Part shown: positions 1 to 12,442 of the stretch, in pieces
How positions within the stretch are numbered: the stretch's first letter is position 1
Layout: each line of letters begins with the position of its first letter
Assembly (NCBI RefSeq): GCF_958295425.1
Contig: NC_081141.1
Span: 26,534,365-26,598,364, forward strand
Direction: 5' to 3'
From: Solea solea
Taxonomy: Eukaryota > Chordata > Actinopteri > Pleuronectiformes > Soleidae
Length of the DNA: 64,000 nucleotides
The notes under the pieces: model-generated
Database searches by the model: none
Told to the model about the DNA's origin: nothing
The model's input: only the letters and a program-made list of their open reading frames with translations
Position numbers and translations under genes: made by a program

Positions 1-556
1 TAAGTAGATAGGTAGGTAGGAATCTAGGTAGGTAGGTAGGTACATAGGTAGGTAGTGTACCTAGATTCCTAGGCTCAGGTACTAGAGCAGGTACTAAAAA
101 ACACACCAGGTACTATCACTGATGGAAAAGCAAAACAACTAATACAGTCCAGTTAACAAGTCATACATTTTTCTCTCTGTGCTGCTCGATCTCATGTTGC
201 CCGACAACATGTCCACGCTGCACACAGGAAGTGCTTGGTTTTATGTCAAACACTACGACAACATTGGGCGAGTAAAGCAGAACAACTTCAAACAGGAAAA
301 CACAAATCTGTGAACGGCAAAAACGGTCATGTGAAGCAGCTGTGAGTGGTCAGAGAGCCGAGAAAAAGTGCTGATATAAACACAGATCTAGAGGGCGGGG
401 CTAGTGCGGCACCAGCCCTGTCTGAAATCGGATTGGCCCCTGAAGTTTCAACTAAACAGAGATGACAGATGAATGTAATTCTACACGTTAACAACTGGTG
501 GCAGTGATGCAGTAAAGACGAATGTTCCCAATCAATAAAATTATATATGTATATAC

Positions 557-588
<32 letters not shown>

Positions 589-589
589 G

Positions 590-623
<34 letters not shown>

Positions 624-1149
624 TATATCATATACATAGACCATTTTAATACGTTCGATGCTGGATTAAATTAAAGTTTAAATTTTTATTCCTAAATCTT
701 GAATTCTTATTTACTTTTTATTCATTCAGTTTTGTCAAAATAAACACTTTTGGTTCCTTGTCGTACCCCCTTGTACCGCTTTGTTCCCCCATTTCCAGGT
801 TTAAATAGTTGAAAAGATTTTTAGAAAATCCTAAATCCGGGGTGGGATTAAGCTTCCGCTCCAAACTGAAACAAGCACACTGTGGTTGGTTTCTGCATTT
901 GAGCTGCTGTAAAAACAAACGCTACAAGATGGTAGACTTTGTTTGATATCTTAAAAAAAGAGGCTAATTTTAAGGTTAAAAAACCAAACCCAGTAATTCT
1001 TCACTTATACAAACACACTGGACGTTTAACTGTTACATGCATGCATATGGATTGTGATTGGGTTAGATTACGTTCATTTAAACAAAGACATTTTTATCAT
1101 TTTCTTTGTTTAAAATCTATATTTTCCTTCAGTATTAAAGCAGAGGGAC
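1..1149. other. gene-free left edge of window
   Basis: It opens with a GGTA tetranucleotide array (about 1-58). Next comes a dispersed repeat (about 75-160) sharing GGTACTA and CACTGATGGAAAAGCAAA with 12,015-12,068. A (TA)n/(TATG)n microsatellite lies at about 541-630. The open frames here are mostly microsatellite translation. I see no exon with splice support. Confidence 0.6.
541..630. repeat. (TA)n microsatellite
   Basis: Nearly uninterrupted TA dinucleotides with TATG/TACA variants. Confidence 0.9.
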
Positions 1150-1280
1150 AGAACCACCACCTCCTCCTCCTCCTCCTCCTCCACCTCCTCCGCTCCACCG
1201 CTCTTGGTCAGACATGGCAGGCCATCAAAGAATCAACTCGTTCCCTCTCCACCTGTTCAAATCACTATTAATCTGCTGCC

Positions 1281-1400
1281 CTTCCAATAAAAGGCTTGGC
1301 TTTCACCGAGGAGCCAATGGAAGGATGTGAGACTCGGGCCAATCCCAGGCCGCATTCTAATGTGGACCGTCTTTATCAAGGTGTCACTCCATTTCCACAC
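1281..1400 (+). promoter_or_regulatory. candidate nkx6.3 proximal promoter
   Basis: About 350-470 bp upstream of the nkx6.3 ATG lies a non-repetitive stretch. It has a TATA-like CAATAAAAGG (1285-1294) and two CCAAT pentamers (about 1314-1318 and 1339-1343). A TTTATCAAGG segment (about 1371-1380) contains a GATA core on the reverse strand. A CTCCTC run (about 1160-1195) lies further upstream. No transcription start can be read directly, so this is a position- and motif-based guess. Confidence 0.3.
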
Positions 1401-1752
1401 TCATTTAGGATTTCTGAGGAGAGAGCGCGCGAGACAGAGTCCACAGGAGGGATGTGTCTTTAGGTGAAACGTTAAACTCAGGAGCCTCGTCCAGAACCTC
1501 CAGAACCTCAGATATGGAGATATCAGGTGCCACACTGTGGCTGAGGAGAGGCGAGAGGCAGAGGTGAAGAGTTTGTGTGGTAACATCTCAGACTCTGTTC
1601 GATTTGCTATAATTGCTTTGATTTTCATTTGAGAACCTGGGAAGAGTGGGTGTGACCCCAGGCTCCAGAGAACTCCATCGTGAGGCCCAGCTCAGGTCTC
1701 CTCCTTTGCGTGGACCTTACTGGATGTTTCACTGAGATACAAACGTTCCCCC

Positions 1753-4700
1753 ATGGATCCAAACATCCAGGGATCCTTCCTGTTCAACAACGGCCTGAAC
1801 CAGTTCCCCTCGGACCTAAAGGCACCGGTGTGTCAGTACTCGGTGCCCAACTCCTTCTACAAGCTCAGCCCGGGCCTGAACAGCCAGCTGCAGGCGGGGA
1901 CGCCGCACGGCATCAGCGACATCCTGAGTCGCTCCATGATGGGCATGGGCTCCACGGGCACCACCACCCTGCTGTCCGGATACTCCACCATGGGCGGCTT
2001 CAGCCCGGCCGTCACCGGCACGTCCGTGTACTACAACCGAGACTACAACTCCTCGCTGGGCGGCTTCTCCAAGCCCGGCGCCGCCGAGTGTCCCATGAAG
2101 AGTCGCAGCGTGAGCTGCTGGGCAGAGAGCGGCTGTGACTGGAGAGCAGGGAGGCAACAGTGTAACAGTGAGTGTCAGGGAGCCACGTTTGACCCCACAC
2201 AACACAACACAAGAGATTAGATTAGATTAGGTTAGGTTAGTTTAGGTTAGGTTAGGTTAGGTAAGGGTAGGGATGGGTAGGGTAGGTTAGATTAGATTAG
2301 GTTAGAATAGAATAGAATAGAATAGAATAGAATAGAATAGAATAGAATAGAATAGAATAGAATAGAATAGAATAGATTAGATTAGATTAGTATAGAATAG
2401 AATAGAATAGAATAGAATAGAATAGAATAGAATAGAACAGATTAGATTAGATTGGGTTAGAATAGAATAGATTAGAACAGGGCTACAACTCGTGATTATT
2501 TACATAATCGTGTAATTTGTTTCATAAAATGCCATAAAATTTTGAAATAAGTCAGTTAGTGTTTTTTTCTCAAATGTCTTATTTTGTCCAAAAAACAAAA
2601 ATATTTACTTTTTAACCATTTTTTTCCTCATATATATATGGAGTAAAGGACCTTGAAAATATTCACATAAGAAGCTGGGGGAAAATTACAAAGAACCTTT
2701 AAGAGATTATCAAAGTAGTTTGTTTATTGCAGCTCTAGAATAGAACAGAATATAAAAGAATAGTTTATCTGAATTGAACTGGATGCAATCATGCAAAAGG
2801 CAACATATATAATATATTAATTACTATATAAGTCTACATTTTAAAAACAAACACAAGATATTTGACACGTTGCTGGTTTTCACTGCATTATTCCTTTAGT
2901 AATTGGAGGATTGGAGGCAGCGGGAAGAATAAAGGTTACGTTAACACAACAATAATTTTAGTTGTTCCAATTGTTGTTGCAAATATCAGGTGTTAGAAAA
3001 AAAAGAAGCTAAATTAACACATTTGAGTTTTTGAGAAATCGAAAAGGAAAAAGAAATAAATAAAAACGACAATAATAATGAAATGTAATGCAATAATTTA
3101 CAATAGAAAAATATGAGGAAAAAAATTCAATTAAAATTGCAGGAAATAGCAAATGCCACAGAAAATAACTTATTAATAATTATACTAATAATATTTTGTA
3201 TATGGCAGATTTTAAGCTTAAAGAACTTTCCAGAATTTATTTTAAAAAGGACAAAGCAGCACTGAGCCTTAAACATAAGCCAGATATCAATAAATCAATG
3301 TCAATAAAACATAATAATGATAATAATAACACATCTATAAGCATCTTTCAAGACACTTCACAGAAAAAACAAGTACATAAAGTAAAAGCTGTGATAAAAA
3401 GACAAAAACAGGAGCAAAAAAAGCAACAAAGTAATTATTAAATTATTAAAAATTATTGTCATGAATGTATCAGGACTATAGTTTACACTTTAAAGCAAAG
3501 TTTTAATACATTATTAAAACTTTTTTTTTTTACAGTTCACTAAATAATATTTATATTGTAACAACCGCGGCTGCTCCTTAAAATAGATCAATCTATTTAT
3601 TTTCTGGATTTATTGATTTGTAATTTGGTTAAAAATGAAGAAAATGGTAAATAGAAAATATCTGATTTAAAAAATATTCACATTTAAGAAGCTGAAATTT
3701 AGAAAATGTGTTAATACTTAATAATTCAAAATAAACAATTAGATGATGATGAAAATGTTTTTTGATAAACGCCATTGACTGACATAAGTGTATGGATTTA
3801 TCATCGCAGTCTGATCTTATACAAAAACATAAAAGCTGGGTAGGTGTTTGAAGATCAATGTATGGTTGATTATTAAAAATCAATCAGGGATATCAAGTTG
3901 CATAAAACTGTGGTCATTATTATTATATTATGATAGGAAACATCCGTAAACAAATATATTTTATTGATATTCAGCGTATAAATAACAAATACGATGAGAT
4001 TTTTGAACGTCGAGCAAATAAATCGGAGTTGAAATGAACATTTCTCCCTTTTTTCAGTGGTTCAATCCATTATTTGTATGTGATTTGATTTGATTTGTTT
4101 TCCAGGTGGTGGTCCTCTGGCAGATATGTCGGGCAGAAAGAAACACACCAGACCGACGTTCAGTGGACATCAGATCTTTGCTCTGGAGAAAACGTTTGAA
4201 CAAACCAAATACTTGGCCGGACCCGAGCGAGCGAGACTGGCTTATTCTCTGGGAATGACCGAGTCACAAGTGAAGGTAAAAACTGGACTTTTACAGAATG
4301 ATTGATGAAAATAAGTATTAATATAAAGACGGGGTTTGAGATTTAATGGGAATGAATTTAGTGACTGAGACACTACGTCCTCAGTCTTCTGTGTTAATGT
4401 CTACGACGTTATTATTATTATTATTATTATTGTTATTATGATTATTATTACATTATTATTATTATTATTATTATAAAAATTTGTAGAAACCTGAATAATT
4501 CATTTTTCAACAAATTTGAACGCACCGATGGAGGCAGCGGTGGATAAACATTGGTGCTACTTTGGTGCAGTAGAGTGACTGGTTCAGCAAAGCTTTTTTT
4601 TTTTTAAAGATTTGTAGACTTAAAGCACCATTTGTGGTTCTTTTCTGACCCTTCTTGAAGAATTGTGGTGCTTCTATATGACATAGGCCTGGATAATCCT

Positions 4701-6151
4701 GCACCACCATCACCATCATCATGTAATAAACATTTATTCTGCTTAACTGCAGAATATCTTTGCAGTAGAATTCACTTCTGAGACTTTTTGTGACGCGTCT
4801 TCACAGTTTCAGTCCTCTGTCTTTCCCTCCTGCTTTTCCTTGGTCAGAAAAGACAGTGATGTGGAGACAGACGATGGGATTAATCAGCCTTTTATGAACT
4901 TATTTGAGAATGGTTTGAATTGAATGGACATTCTTTAGATGTAAAGGCTACGCACTATGGTTTTAAGCAGGAGTAGATTTTAGTAGACCTTAGGTGAAGG
5001 TTTTAAGAGGCTAAAGTCCGTTTTTCCTCTCGCGTTATCAGTGACCACACAATCACACATTTCAGGCTTTGTTCAGATTATCAGATGTAACGTTCCAATC
5101 TGATTCAAATCAGCTTCTTTATCGATCAGATTTGAGTGAACTCCAAGTGTCTCACATCTGAACATGACTGTGTCCTCGCAGGTGACAGATTAAATGTCAT
5201 AATTGTATTGAAGCAGGAGATCGTAGCTCATTTACGGCTAATCCAGATTATATACACTCTTCGTTTCTTTAGATTTTGCTGCACCGTCGATGACGTCATT
5301 GTGTAATATGCACAAAGCCTCAGGGATGAAAGAAAGAAATCGATTTAGAGGAGCGCAAGACGGGGGCGGGGCTTCAAGTTGTCCAAATCACACAGAACCA
5401 CACGAGAATTCAGAAGTCAGTATGAGATCTTGGTGCTAAAATGACAGATTGGTTAAAAAAATGAGGGCGAGACCATTTTTAACTGTTTAAATTTAAAATA
5501 TATAAGATATTTTACCTACAAGTTGTTAGTATTAGAATATGTTCGGTGGGCAGTGAACAGTGACCTCACACTTACCCTGACCATGTGATACTGATCTGGT
5601 TTTATTCTTTTATTTTGTTACTTTTAACTTATATACTTCTGACTGTATGGTTTGGACAACTGCTTCTTCTTCTTTTGAAGCTCCTAATTTGTTCAAAGTC
5701 CTTTTTCTACCTCCAATAATCTTCAATAATCCTTCAAAATTGTTTACACTATGAAGTTCTCCTTCATCCTCATTCTTAAAGTCCCGCCCCCCCGTGTATA
5801 GCCCCGCCCTTGCCGTGTGCAGATCGAAACAATCGTATTGAACTGAAAATATTGGATATGAGTCAAAATGATCGGCCTGATCATGTGAAGATGAAACCAC
5901 AGTCAGTGAAGGCATCGTGTTGTGTTCAGGTGTGGTTTCAGAACCGCCGCACCAAGTGGAGGAAGAAGAGCACGACGGAGCCGAGCTCCACGCAGACGAA
6001 CCACGCGGGACAGGCGTCCGACAACGAGGTGGAGGACGAGGAGTACAACAAACCCCTGGACCCGGACTCTGACGACGACAAGATCCGACTGCTGCTGCGC
6101 AAACATCGCAGGGCTTTCTCCGTGCTGCGCCTCGGGCCGCACCACGTCTGA
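1753..6151 (+). CDS. nkx6.3: NK6 homeobox 3 transcription factor, 3 coding exons
   Basis: Coding exons are 1753-2167, 4106-4275 and 5930-6151 (stop TGA 6149-6151), with GT/AG borders and consistent phase, giving 268 aa. Human NKX6-3 is about the same length. The protein is a nuclear DNA-binding factor of the NK6 class, known in vertebrates for gut and stomach epithelial and hindbrain roles. The N terminus carries the family-specific KAPVCQYS and NSFYKLSP stretches (about residues 23-40). An eh1-like Groucho-binding motif GISDILS follows at about 53-59. CWAE...DW (about 122-130) is diagnostic for NKX6-3 rather than NKX6-1 or NKX6-2. The homeodomain spans about 150-209 and is split by intron 2 just before VWFQNRR, as in other NK genes. 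The tail [20 protein letters not shown] is also family-typical. The ATG has a good Kozak context (CCCCCATGG). The exact exon 1 end rests on the donor GTGAGT at 2168, which fits the phase of exon 2. Confidence 0.96.
2214..2480 (+). repeat. pentanucleotide tandem array in nkx6.3 intron 1
   Basis: About 265 bp of 5-bp units (AGATT, GGTTA, AGAAT) that change composition along the array, starting about 45 bp after the exon 1 donor. The central block is an almost pure (AGAAT)n run. It is a microsatellite or minisatellite, not a telomeric TTAGGG array. Confidence 0.9.
2484..2740 (-). repeat. dispersed MITE-like repeat (GCTGCAAC family), reverse copy
   Basis: Contains AATATTCACATAAGAAGCTG and a following AT-rich block that recur, in either orientation, at about 3.66, 22.96, 25.37, 33.0, 36.87, 43.51, 49.72, 51.35 and 57.03 kb. 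The ends resemble GGGCTGCAAC...GTTGCAGCCC. This is a short non-autonomous element common in teleost introns. It lies in nkx6.3 intron 1. Confidence 0.65.
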
Positions 6152-6270
6152 CACACACACACACACACACGTCTCTGTAGAGTTGTGAGGACATTTAGTA
6201 ACATTAATATAATTCCCGTAACCTTTATCATGACCTCAAACACTCGTAACCATGACCTGAACCCAAATAT

Positions 6271-6844
6271 AAAGCTGCAGTACGTAGCATTTGTTGATTT
6301 TTGAGCTGAAACTAGTGATTGAGACCATTTTAACTCCTCAGGAAAAAGTTTAACAACGTTTTAAATCAAGCGAGACGAATGTTAGAAGCTCTTTTTTTTA
6401 CAATAAACTTCCATTCAAACGTAATTTTTATTCCTTTAATAAACACTCTATGGAGCTGACGGAGGGAGCATTTGTGTGTATACAGCAGCGGAGCAAAAGT
6501 GGGCGGGGACAGTGGGACGTTAAACTGCTGAATAGCCGGGATTTAGGGATTTTTGTGGAGAAACGATTCGTTGACGCTTCTTTGTGTTTTACTGTGTTGA
6601 CACAGAGCAGGGCGATGTCACCGGGCGACACGAGATCAAAGGAGGCGTGGTTTGAGTTTAAGCCAGAACACAAATTGTGATATATCACAGACGTAGGGAA
6701 ATAAAATTAAAGGTCAAATAACATGTTTATATAATACAGTAATTAGTTAAGATTTTTATTTATTAATATTAACCAGATGACACTTATATAAGTTGTTTTT
6801 TTGGATACTTTTGTGTTGAGATCACAGTTACGTACTACAGCTTT
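6271..6844. mobile_element. MITE-like element with terminal inverted repeats
   Basis: The left end AAAGCTGCAGTACGTAG (6271-6287) is matched in inverted form at the right end, ACGTACTACAGCTTT (6830-6844), with about 15 of 17 positions agreeing. The interior (about 6450-6530) shares GAGGGAGCATTT and GTGTATACAGCAGC with about 21,225-21,260, showing a dispersed family. There is no transposase. An AACCCAAA word lies near both ends but is not directly adjacent to the left terminus, so the target-site duplication is unresolved. It starts about 120 bp after the nkx6.3 stop and may fall in its 3' UTR. Confidence 0.6.
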
Positions 6845-8344
6845 AACCCAAACCATAATACCAAGACTTAACCTTCAAAAATGTCCTCACAATTATAGTT
6901 TTGAACCACACACACACACACACACTCCTGCAGACCTGCATGACGACATAAGAATCTAAACTCAAATCCATGTTGAAAACGGAGTGACATTAAAGTGCAG
7001 TTCCGCATGTTCACAGCAGGAAGAGCAGCAGACGTCAACGAAACAAACAAACAAACAAATGTTTACTTTTCTAAGTGACTGAAGAATCTGTTGTGTTCAC
7101 TGTGACACTGACATGAGGGAGAATCATGTCACACAATTCATTTTGTAAAAAAAATATGAGAAAAAGATGCCAAAAAAACTGCATGATGATATTGATCATA
7201 ATAATCCTGATAAATAAAGAAAGAAATAAAACACTAAAATGACATTGTTTCATGTGTCTTCTTTTTTTAAAACAGCTCATTTGGTTTGGGATTTTTTTTT
7301 ATTTTTTTTTTAATCGTGAGTAAAGTTTAAAGACTGTTTTTCCAGTTTATCAACATATACTTTTTCAGTTCTCAATAAAATAAAGAAAGATTTAAATATA
7401 AATAATGTGAAAATAAAACATCATTGATGTAAAAATCTGCACATTTAATCTGTGGAAAAATAATCTTTAAATGCAGGTTTTCGGTCAAAGAAGCTTTGTC
7501 AAATCTCAAACCAGTTTACTTTGAATGAATGAATGAATGACTTAATTAATGAACAAATGGATTAATTAAGGCATACACTTCAAAAAAAGTCAAAATTTAA
7601 AAAAAAAACACAAAAAATAAAGTGAAGAAGGAAATAAATCAAATATGTTGATTTCTGTAAAAGTTGTAAAGTATATAAAATATAAAGTCTTATAATTCCG
7701 CGTAGGATGAGACAGAAAACAAACAAACATGTTTTAGTCGTGGAGTGACCGTTGGTGCAAAGGTCACAGGTCAAAGCTGCAGTCATTTACCAGTGTGGTT
7801 TGGATTAATTGAAGACAATGAGGCAGCGCGGGCCGCTCGGCATCGGCCGACGTAAAATCAATAACAGCAGAGAAGCTCATTCATGGCTGAAGCTCAGAGA
7901 GTTTGACTCCATCTGTTCTGACGTCAGAGGAGGAGAAGAAGAAAAAAACACCTTTTTTTTCCCTTTCAGCAAACGTGATAAATAAACAAATATTCAAAAT
8001 TAAATATTTTCCCCAGAGTCCGTTTTTCGCGATCTTTTAAAATGTGGATTTACTTGAAGTCGAAAGTGAAATGTAATGAAAGTTAGAGTTGACGGATCGG
8101 CTCTTGCAGACGGTGGGTGTGAGCGGCTCGTTCCGTCTTCACAGGAGACGCAGATTTCATTTTTTTTCCTCCTCGTTTTTCTTCTTCTGCCCCAAAAAAA
8201 AAATAAGCACGAGCACTGAGAAACGAGAGGAAGTCACTTCACTAACAAACGCCATGAGTTAGAGTTAGAGCAGCCTGAGAGTTCATTTATCATCAGTTAT
8301 AAATCACTTATATGTGAATTATCTTGATGATAAGTTACATTTTC

Positions 8345-8497
8345 ATTACATTACATGTCATTTAGCAGATGCTTTTATCCAAAGCGACTTACAAGGGAAT
8401 TGAGTACAACCTGCCAGGGGTGGAATTGAACTTGCGACCTTGAAGTCTTTTGCACACAGGGTACCGGACTTAACCACTGAGCCACCCCACCCCCTTT
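8345..8497. repeat. teleost SINE-like dispersed repeat
   Basis: The segment CATTTAGCAGATGCTTTT followed by ATCCAAAGCGACTTACAA is a motif very common in teleost genomes. It is followed by a reversed B-box-like GGAATTGAACTTGCGACC and TTAACCACTGAGCCACC, as in reverse-oriented tRNA-derived sequence. A related tail occurs at about 57,260-57,345. The family name is not assigned. Confidence 0.65.
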
Positions 8498-9767
8498 TCA
8501 AGGTCAAATATATGGTTTCTTGTCGGTTTGTGGTCCAGATCCTAAATTCACTGAGACACAACGAAACTGTGGATGTTTATAAGTCAATAAAAAGTGACAG
8601 AACAGTTTTTATGAGTGTAATATTTTATTTACAAAATGAATGAATGAATGAATGAATGAATGTAGTGTTGAGTTCATCTGAAGGTAAAATACTGGCCTTA
8701 CAATCAACTCCACTCCCACGAAAACCATGTCGATAAAAACAAAAATAATGAGCTCCTGAGATTATAATCTGTGCTCAATCTACACACAGTCTGAATGTTT
8801 AATCTTGTTAGGGTGAGATTTAGCACAACAGTAACTGACAGAGCCAAAAAAGAACAATATTTTTCTGTGAAATTTATGCACAAAAGAAAAACTGTACCAC
8901 CAAGCTTTTCAAAATAAAACACCTCTCACATTAAAAACCTAAAATGTTTTTTTTTACTTTTCTATGTCAAATAAAGCCCACATAGACCCACAGAACAAAA
9001 ACAAAAAAATCTAACTCATAATAAACATTATAATGACAGTAAAACACAGCAGTGGTGCTACAGTATGAAGATACTAACGACCAAAATAAGACCAGAAACG
9101 TGTGTGTGTGTGTGTGTGTGTTTCTCAATCCTTCTCCTGCTCTAACACCTGAATTGAAAAATCTGAATCTGGTTTGTTAGAGCAGGGACTGTGTGTGACC
9201 AGGACCAGGACCAGGATCAGGACCAGGAGTGAGAAACCCTGGTTTACTCGATTTAAGCAGGATTTTGTCATGTCTAAGTGAAGACGAGGTTCATAAAAAA
9301 AATCCAAACTCCTGAACTTCAGTGACACGTAAACACACAACGACAGAAAAACTCTTTTGGCAAATGAAATAACGTGAAAATGGAGGAAGAGAAACTCAAA
9401 ACCCTAAAAACCATAAACGTGTGTGACCAGATCTCTCTGAACGAGGGAGGAAAAAAACGACAAACTGACGTGGAGATTTATCTTAGCAACAAAAAACCTG
9501 TTTTTATGAACTAATTTATTTCACTAATTATTATTATTCACTAGTTTATGAACTAACTAACAAAGGGAGTTCAGCTGTTTTTCAAAAAAATAAAAATAAA
9601 TAAAAATAAAACTTTGCTCTGTTTTCTGAACAAAGAGATTTATTTTGCTAGAAAAGAACAATTTATTCCAACTGTAATTTCCCTCCAAAAATATATAGAA
9701 CATTTTAGTAACAGGATAATAATTTTAGCTCTGTTTATCAGAATGAATTACATAAATTCCCCTACAC

Positions 9768-10156
<389 letters not shown>

Positions 10157-12404
10157 ATAGGCTGTGCAAAAAACTACAGTGAGCAAAAAACTACTGTGTG
10201 TGTCAAAACTACTGTGGCTGTTCAATTGTTAGGATTGGCTGGTGTCACCTCTAAATAATGTCACTATGGATTAAAATCCACTCTGAAAGGGGAAGTTTTG
10301 GGTATAAAACAGGAGTAGAATCTTTGTGTTTTATCTGCTGAGAACATCAGAGCACAGACGTCAACAGGAAACGGAGAGAGCAGCGTTTTCTGCTGTGTTT
10401 CCTGTTGGTGTTAAATCCTGTTCACAGACACACAAAAAACCTGAACCGAGACTGAAAAATAAGAAATCAGAGCCTGCGACGCGAGCTGCTGTTTAACACG
10501 ACTTATTTAGAGATTCTGGCCACATTACGATTGGCTGAATGTGACTTCTAACTTGAAACTTGACATTAAAGGCTGTCAGGGAAAGACAAGTCTGTTTTTG
10601 ATTTTTTTGCATATTAAGGTTTTTTACAGATCCTTTTTTTAAGCCTGTACAGTATTTTTTATCCCAAATCAGATTCAAATCAGGGAGAGTGAGGGAGGGA
10701 GCAAATAAAAAGTGTATTTTTCAAAAAAAACAAAAACGATTACATCGATATTTTATTTGCGATTTGTGTCATTTTGATTTTGTGGTTCATTTTTGTTTGC
10801 TTCTTAAAAACGTTTTTCATCAAGCGAGTTCCCAGTTTAAGTCAGAAGTCGGGAATTTTCCGAGTTCCTGCTCGGAAGTTTTAATTGGAACGCTCGCCTC
10901 AGGTCGGATTGCCAAAATCAAACAAACCCAGACAAACAATTCCATACAATTAAGATGGCTGCCACTAAAATCACTCTCCTACGTCTACTGTGAATTACAT
11001 TTCTGTCCTGTTTGTTTCACATTAAATCAGTCGTACTCGGGCATGTTGCTACACTGTGTGCAAATTAAAAATAGAATTAAAATACAATGAAGAGCTTTGT
11101 TATTTACTGGTATTGCTAACAATGTCTCTTTCATAAATAGGCAGATATTAACATTTTAACATTGAATCAGGCCTCTGTAAAGCTACACTATAAAATCTAC
11201 TAAGTTGATATTTAGTTGGACAAACCTAATGTTATGATGTTTTCAGACCTTGCAGTTATCACGTTTAATTATCTTTTTACAGTCAATGGAAAATTAAACA
11301 TTTTTTTAATTCTCGTGTCCGGCCTGCAGTACCTTCATGGCCCACTGGGGGGCTGGCAGGAATCACTGTTTTAATGTAAAAATGTAGGAATATTCGAAAG
11401 TGCCCGTACACTTCATTCTTTGCATCAGTGAATTAAAAAAAAAAAACACAGCAGGAATTCTGGTAAAGTCCTTAGTGTCACTGGGTTCAGAGGTCAAAGG
11501 TCAGAGGTCATCAGAGAGAAGAGTGAGGATAAGAATCTGGAAAAGTGGCTCAGAAAACTCACGACAGCGGAGGACAAACGTCGCTGAAGCTGAGCTGTTC
11601 AGGGTTAACTGGTCGGTGTCGTAGTGAGTGAGTGAGTCTGGTTCTGATTCTCTGACGCAGCTCAGAGGACGTGAACCTGCACAAGCACACACACACAAGC
11701 AGAGATCAGAGTGCATTCAAATAAAACTCAAAACTCAAACAGAATTACAAATAAATTCAGGAGTGTTTCCACTGCGGTGACGTCGTTTTACATGCGACAC
11801 AAACTAGTGACGGTCAAAGCAGTTGTTTTCAGTGTAACTGAATCTTTAGAATCAGTTCATTAAACACATTTGTTCACAGAATGGTTCAGGATTTCCTGCA
11901 TGACCATGATTCGGCTTTCAGCAGTGCTGTCTCTAAATACAAGACACTCTCTGACCAATCAGTGGCCTGCAGTCTGTCCACGTCACATTTTAGTCGGCTC
12001 AGCTGGAGCCAGAGCAGGTACTAAAAAAATCAGCAGGTACCAGGTACTGTCACTGATGGAAAAGCAAAAACAACGAGTAGAGTCGAGTCGAGGCATTAAA
12101 ATGACAACGAAAAGTGACTCAAACTGTGAACGGTGAAGTCAACATTTAATTATATATAAGTTTGTCTAGTGTTTTAATTACAGTGGTCTTCATATTATTT
12201 CCATTAAAGTTTTGATTTAGTTCGTTTTCTGTCTGCCTTTGTTATTTACTGCATTCATCTTGCATCACAATTATGTGTTTTACTTTGAAATGGTCTGCAA
12301 TATCATCCATAATATGTTTTATTCCAGATATCATTTTCATTTCTAATTAGATATTTTTTACATCTCTGATGTACAGCACCTTGTTTCAGCTGTTGTTGTT
12401 GTTT

Positions 12405-12442
12405 TTAAAGTGCTTTATAAATAAAGCTGGATTGGATTGGAT
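12405..12442. repeat. dispersed repeat tail (AAAGTGCTTTATAAATAAA)
   Basis: The word TTTTAAAGTGCTTTATAAAT followed by AAAGCTGGATTGGATTGG recurs at about 32,294-32,326 inside another element. It is a widespread teleost repeat terminus. Confidence 0.55.

Noticed and set aside
1680..2138. 152-aa open frame overlapping nkx6.3 exon 1 in another frame
   Set aside because: Shadow of GC-rich coding exon; the nkx6.3 frame is supported by family identity and splice phase.
2214..2480. GGTTAG words suggesting interstitial telomere sequence
   Set aside because: Units are 5 bp (GGTTA/AGAAT), not TTAGGG.
1753..6151. Alternative identity as nkx6.2 because of the INPP5A-type neighbour
   Set aside because: Exon 1 [16 protein letters not shown] and CWAE...DW segments and the short C terminus match NKX6-3, not NKX6-2.
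6152..9000. Possible miR-486 near nkx6.3, as near mammalian NKX6-3/ANK1
   Set aside because: Mature miR-486 sequence not seen; ANK1 is not in the window.
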